Positions 7,401 through 10,826 of a stretch of 10,826 nt of DNA are shown piece after piece. The DNA comes from Brachionus koreanus (taxonomy: Eukaryota; Rotifera; Eurotatoria; Ploima; Brachionidae): assembly GCA_016987375.1 (NCBI GenBank), contig PJRA01000034.1, positions 123,393 through 134,218 of the forward strand, in the 5' to 3' direction. The notes beneath the pieces were generated by a model. It made no database searches, was not told the DNA's origin, and worked only from the letters and a program-made list of their open reading frames with translations. A program made the translations under genes and the position numbers. The number at the start of each line of letters is the position of its first letter. The stretch's first letter is position 1.

Positions 7401-7659
7401 TAGAATCACACTACACACTAACACTTTGCTTACTATTGTAAACATGGTAATCTCTGTCCAATTGTGTTCATTGTGAACTGGGTCTATTCTGACATATCAA
7501 AGAAGAAAGACCCCTTGATATGCACCACCATTTGATTCAAAATTGTTTAATTCATTTCTTATTAGTGTTTCTATTTTTAATAAAATGCTGTTCGGCCCAA
7601 ACAATTGCTCTCATTTTCACTCTATTAAATAAAATTAAATAAAAAAATTTCACAAAAAA
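7401..7659. other. Spacer between retroelement debris and the channel gene
   Basis: Contains an 8-bp inverted repeat, CATATCAA (7493-7500) with TTGATATG (7515-7522), around a 14-nt loop. Bases 7401-7520 may be further decayed RT sequence, but I could not align it. The remainder is AT-rich 3' flank of the potassium channel gene. Confidence 0.5.
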
Positions 7660-7665
7660 TTTATT
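7660..7665 (-). terminator. Likely poly(A) signal of the potassium channel gene
   Basis: AATAAA on the minus strand, about 64 nt beyond the TAA stop at 7729-7731. A run of T on the transcribed strand (A-run 7680-7693 on plus) lies between stop and signal. Confidence 0.5.
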
Positions 7666-7728
7666 TTAAAAAATATTTAAAAAAAAAAAAAAATAAACAA
7701 AACAAAACTTTTTAACAAATAAAACAAT

Positions 7729-8910
7729 TTAGATCGAATTGCGTTTTTGATTATTGTCCATGATCGAACGTGAATTATCAGCTAGTGTATATTTCAATTC
7801 GATGTCATTGTGTGAAACAAAAGACATGTGTTTGCTATTAGTGTTGTTTATTTTGCCATTGAAAATTCTTTTAACAGGACTTTGTTTATGCTGAAAAATA
7901 GCCGGCATTGTGAAATACTTTGGCTCTTTGGTCTCCATTCGCCGAGCGCCGCTCTCCAATTTTCGGCTTTTTATCCTCTTTTTGTGAAACAACTTGTAGT
8001 CCATGCACGCACAAGAACACACCGAGATCGTGTCGAACTGTTCGGGTTTTTCCGGCTGAGCGAACAGCCTCGAATTGCCGCTGATTACGTCTCCTTCGAG
8101 ATGGACGGCGTTGCGCTTCGCCTCGGCCTGCTCCAGTCGCTCCTGCACCTGCTCTTCGGCATTTATGGTCGCCAGCCTGAGCACAAGCAGGTTCATGGAC
8201 GAGGCGAGCGTGGTCAAGCCGATCAAAATAAACAGAATGGTGAATGAAGCGTAAGCCAAATTGTTGGATAGAAAATTGTTCTGTTGCAGAGGAACGTAGT
8301 CTCCAAAGCCTATTGTGGTCAGTGTAATGAAGCAGTAGTAAATAGCGTCAAAGTAAGTCCAGCCTTCGTTGTGCATGAAAATGTACGAGGCTATTATTAT
8401 AATGGTCATGCTAAAACAGCCCTCTACTGTGATCAGTTCGAACATGCCTACTTTGGGATTTTTGAAGCGCATGCGCTTCTTTAGACGAGTCAGCGAGAAT
8501 ATAATGAATGAGTTTAGACGTTCGCCTACTGATTGAAACATGATGAGAAAAATGGGTATTCCGAAAAGAGTGTAAAAGATGCAGAATATTTTGCCTGATA
8601 GGGTACGCGGTGTTGAGTGTCCGTAGCCGATTAGTGTGACGACTACGGTGCAAAAGTATAATGAGCCTACAAACTTCCACTGATTACCTGCACTGTAGGG
8701 TTTTTTGTCGAGCATTTTGTTCCATAAGCGATTGAATTCGGTGTCGTTCATTTTGTACTTGAGCTTGAAGCGAGAGATGTTTTTTTTCAGCTTGTCGTTT
8801 ATGTGCGCTTCGTTCGTCGATTCAAAGTGATCGAACACAGCCGCTCCTATTATCAAATAAGTAAGAGTTATGACCACTAGTGACAGTGTTCTTATATTTT
8901 GTCGTTTCAT
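7729..8910 (-). CDS. TASK-type two-pore-domain (K2P) potassium channel
   Basis: An intact single-exon frame of 393 codons. The N-terminus MKRQNIRTLSLVVITLTYLI is near-identical to vertebrate TASK-1 and TASK-3 (KCNK3, KCNK9). Layout: M1 about 8-28; an extracellular cap with glycosylation sites N44 and N55 (NDT); first pore TLIGYGH (92-98); M2 about 106-127 (GIPIFLIMFQSVGER); M3 about 160-180; second pore TTIGFGD (198-204); M4 about 220-247 ending in VLRLAT (243-248), the TASK VLRFMT element. Numbering matches TASK-1, so His98, the external pH sensor, is kept, as are L122, R131 and N240 of the inner gate. The tail carries CSC (298-300) and ends KRNSI, a likely 14-3-3 site like KRRSSV. The channel should form a dimeric background K+ leak in the plasma membrane. 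Odd: filter residue 93 is Leu, normally Thr. No intron or frameshift is seen. Confidence 0.97.
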   Translation of the reverse strand: MKRQNIRTLSLVVITLTYLIIGAAVFDHFESTNEAHINDKLKKNISRFKLKYKMNDTEFNRLWNKMLDKKPYSAGNQWKFVGSLYFCTVVVTLIGYGHSTPRTLSGKIFCIFYTLFGIPIFLIMFQSVGERLNSFIIFSLTRLKKRMRFKNPKVGMFELITVEGCFSMTIIIIASYIFMHNEGWTYFDAIYYCFITLTTIGFGDYVPLQQNNFLSNNLAYASFTILFILIGLTTLASSMNLLVLRLATINAEEQVQERLEQAEAKRNAVHLEGDVISGNSRLFAQPEKPEQFDTISVCSCACMDYKLFHKKRIKSRKLESGARRMETKEPKYFTMPAIFQHKQSPVKRIFNGKINNTNSKHMSFVSHNDIELKYTLADNSRSIMDNNQKRNSI

Positions 8911-9187
8911 TATTTATCGTGTTTCATAATCAACAACAAAAATTTTTTTTTCACTTATCTAAAAAAAAAAAGCCCATGATTAAATTCTCGGAAATGACAA
9001 TCAATATTTCTTTTTCCTTTCTGATAATTAAAGTAAATATTCTTTGTGATTTATTTGTCAAATAAATGTGTTTGAGAAATATTAAGATCGCTATTTGAAT
9101 AATAGCAGCTAATATACAAATGTTACAGTCATTTGAAAACATTTGCGTTGTTTAACGTTGGAAAACTTCCTAGATTCCTTGATATTT
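8911..9187. other. 5' flank of the potassium channel gene
   Basis: AT-rich; it should hold the promoter and leader, but I see no clear TATA box. A 63-codon minus-strand frame (9142-8951), rich in Ile and Leu, lies here and looks composition-driven. Confidence 0.5.
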
Positions 9188-9352
9188 TCAATTATTCATA
9201 TGAGAACACAGATTAATCAACTTTGTGGTTTGTTGGACAGGACTTGTTTTACAATTTAGTGACAGACTAAAGTCTTGAAGTTCTATTTCATTAAGTAATG
9301 AAGTGTATACTTTTTTTTGTGCAAACAAAAAGCTAGCGCATCCCAGGAACTT
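9188..9352 (-). other. Open 54-codon stretch without a start codon
   Basis: Between TAG at 9355-9353 and TGA at 9190-9188 the minus strand reads KFLGCASFLFAQKKVYTSLL, NEIELQDFSLSLNCKTSPVQ and QTTKLINLCSHMNN. The composition is mixed and coding-like, but the only Met is four residues from the end and no clear splice borders flank it. It could be a relic of the same decayed element as the reading frame at 9444-10073, or chance. I do not recognise it. Confidence 0.2.
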
Positions 9353-9443
9353 CTAGGGAATTCAAAGGATTGTCAAATACTTTTTCTTTTAATTGGAATT
9401 GATCAAGAAAATTTAATCAATAATCTAATTCTTTTATGTATAG

Positions 9444-10073
9444 TTAGTCTTTAGGTACTCTTACTTTTAAATAGCCTATAAGATTAATTTTGATGATATC
9501 ATAAGGAATTACAACTGTGTAAAAAAAATTATCAATTTCTAAAAAATATTTAATTTGTCCGAAATAAGGTTCATTATTAATCTTAAACTTAATAATACTA
9601 CTTCATTTATTAAAACTTAATTTTGAATATTGAATCGAATTTAAAACTTTTTTTTTTATTCTCGATCTATCGCTAATAGAAACATCTTTATCAAAACTTT
9701 CTTTTTCTAACATTTCTAGTTCAAATTAGTTTAATTTTCTATGTTTAAATGGCTCTAATAGTTGGATGTCACAGTTAGATTTTCGATTATTGAACAAGTC
9801 TTTATTAAAATCATTACATAAATTTAAATTATTATTTAGATTTAATTCATTGATTCTATTTACTGTGTCAAAATGAAACAGAGTCTAAAACATAAATTTG
9901 TTAAATAAATTTTAAAATCCTGTAAAACTAAAAATTTTACTTTTTAAAAATTGCGAATCAGTTTTATTTTCTATATTTGTTTATTTTTTGTTTATTTTAT
10001 TCATTCTATAATCTATATTATTTAGTTTAATAACTTTAAAAATAAATCGATTTTGTCTATTCAATTTAATGCT
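9444..10073 (-). pseudogene. Decayed 210-codon reading frame, unknown family
   Basis: One minus-strand frame runs 210 codons with only five internal stops (9983-9981, 9914-9912, 9887-9885, 9728-9726, 9605-9603) before the final TAA at 9446-9444. In DNA this AT-rich about 20 would be expected by chance. Stop-free runs exceed 50 codons twice. Readable parts include NRFIFKVIKLNNIDYRMNKI, FHFDTVNRINELNLNNNL, NNRKSNCDIQLLEPFKHRKL, FDKDVSISDRSRIKKKVLNS and EPYFGQIKYFLEIDNFFYTV then VIPYDIIKINLIGYLKVRV. The last part looks like beta strands of a folded C-terminal domain. An earlier piece in another frame (FQSKKSQEFIRIVCYLKKSL, about 10190-10130) probably belongs to it, so the relic may reach about 10200. 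A transposase-type protein with an FGxIxxF segment is possible, but I cannot name the family. Confidence 0.55.
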
Positions 10074-10239
10074 AAAATCCCTTTAAAATATCTTTTTTAA
10101 TCTTAATAGAATCTTTGAATCTTTATTGTAGAGATTTTTTAAGATAGCATACGATCCTAATAAATTCTTGACTTTTCTTGCTTTGAAAATTCATTTTAAA
10201 TCAAAAAAGATCTTTTAAGTTTATTCAAGAACTAAATAA

Positions 10240-10359
10240 TCCTATAGGACTCTAAAGGTGTCTGACTTAGGATCCTATACCAAGCTGGATTAGGATTTTG
10301 GTCCGGAAAATGATCGGATTTTTGGGTAAATTCCTGGCAAGTTCCTAATTAGGATCCTA
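10240..10359. repeat. Cluster of TAGGATCCTA-like palindromes
   Basis: Perfect palindromes TCCTATAGGA (10240-10249), TAGGATCCTA (10268-10277), TCCTAATTAGGA (10343-10354) and TAGGATCCTA again (10350-10359, overlapping the previous one). Looser copies of TCCTA or AGGAT occur at about 10154 and 10291. The cluster lies just 5' of the decayed reading frame. Confidence 0.6.
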
Positions 10360-10379
10360 TTAAGAATGGGTTCCTGTGA

Positions 10380-10722
10380 TTTCATTAAATAAAAGAAAGC
10401 TAGATCATCGAAGTATTTCTTCTATTCGAAAATATTTTAGTCTAGAAAAGTGACTAAAATCAAGAAAATACATGTTATACATGGCAAGCGACAGCTGAAT
10501 TTTCTTTCAAACGAGTCACATTTTTTATGAAAGTGACTAAAGTAAAGGGAAATTTTTGACTCAAATACTAGCAAGTTTCTTTAAACTTTAACTACAATAA
10601 CAATAATAACAACTGAATGATCAAAAAGGAAAAAATTAAAAATGTACCAAAATATGAAAAATTAAGACTTAGATCACCAGTGATGTTAAGGTTGCTCAGT
10701 TAAATTAAAAAAATGCTTACCC
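10380..10722. other. AT-rich stretch, no gene seen
   Basis: Contains a 9-bp inverted repeat, ATTTTAGTC (10434-10442) and GACTAAAAT (10452-10460), with a 9-nt loop. The sequence AAGTGACTAAA recurs near 10449 and 10529. No convincing open frame or splice chain was found. Confidence 0.5.
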
Positions 10723-10744
10723 AATTGTACAATTTTTTTTTTTT
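10723..10744. repeat. Palindrome AATTGTACAATT followed by T12
   Basis: A perfect 12-bp palindrome (10723-10734) runs into twelve T (10733-10744). On the minus strand this is an A12 tract that starts 4 bases after the stop codon of the right-edge frame. Confidence 0.6.
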
Positions 10745-10748
10745 GACC

Positions 10749-10826
10749 CTATTCTATCCTAGTGGATAATGGGGAGGAGGAGCTCATCTCCTTTTCAAGT
10801 AGGTTTTTGAGCAACAGCTCCGATCT
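10749..10826 (-). CDS. C-terminal end of a reading frame cut by the right edge
   Basis: Read from the right edge, 25 codons are open and end in TAG (10751-10749): RSELLLKNLLEKEMSSSSPL then STRIE. The sequence is much richer in G and C than the flanking DNA. The stop is followed by GGTC and an A12 tract, as expected at the 3' end of a retrotransposed sequence or a LINE. It may be the tail of a mobile element or of a neighbouring gene; 25 codons are too few to decide. Confidence 0.35.
   Translation of the reverse strand, partial: RSELLLKNLLEKEMSSSSPLSTRIE

Noticed and set aside
6038..7476. Plus-strand frames of 70-96 codons
   Set aside because: They are antisense to reverse-transcriptase relics whose minus-strand translation shows clear RT motifs.
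7828..8484. Plus-strand frames opposite the potassium channel
   Set aside because: They lie antisense to well-conserved channel codons and have no independent signals.
8411..8680. 89-codon minus-strand frame inside the channel gene
   Set aside because: It overlaps the conserved pore 1 to M2 coding region in another frame, so it is a shadow.
8951..9142. 63-codon minus-strand frame upstream of the channel
   Set aside because: Ile- and Leu-rich as expected for AT-rich DNA, with no motif. It could at most be an upstream open frame.
1..10826. CRISPR array, bacterial operon or prophage
   Set aside because: No spaced direct repeats, no Shine-Dalgarno-led gene strings, and spliceosomal introns throughout; the DNA is eukaryotic.

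Overview
This window is animal nuclear DNA from a very AT-rich genome. Metazoan genes with short spliceosomal introns (53-76 bp, T-rich acceptors), AATAAA polyadenylation signals, a TATA box, non-LTR retrotransposon debris and long A/T runs all support this. An invertebrate such as a monogonont rotifer would fit the composition and intron size, but the sequence does not prove the taxon.

Left part (1-1545, minus strand): three exons of a PRRC1 orthologue, a factor of the early secretory pathway. The C-terminus is cut by the left edge. Bases 1546-3291 are AT-rich with no gene I can name. They hold a puzzling exon-like block and hairpin (1891-2156) and a weak coding-like remnant (2404-2604).

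Middle part: a complete two-exon gene for a small secreted cystatin-like protein (3297-3709, minus, with TATA box and poly(A) signal) stands head to head with a probable 54-residue two-exon gene (3866-4106, plus). From 4107 to 5102 there is AT-rich DNA, a degenerate TGTGAAAAA-type repeat and a weak pair of 3' exons. A decayed coding stretch of unknown family lies at 5155-5599 (minus). Then come three broken non-LTR retrotransposon pieces, all minus: the RT C-terminal end (5644-6300), an RT palm piece of the same type of element (6873-7090) and the C-terminal tail of a second type (7127-7400).

Right part: an intact intronless TASK-type two-pore potassium channel gene (7729-8910, minus) whose first selectivity filter carries Leu in place of the usual Thr. 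Upstream lie a 54-codon open stretch without a start (9188-9352), a 210-codon reading frame broken by five stops (9444-10073), a cluster of TAGGATCCTA-type palindromes (10240-10359), and at the right edge the end of another minus-strand reading frame followed by an A12 tract.

The intact genes do not form one pathway; this looks like ordinary gene-plus-transposon landscape. I found no defence system, CRISPR array or operon. The best leads are the altered potassium-channel filter, the two decayed coding stretches of unknown family, and the small unassigned gene.
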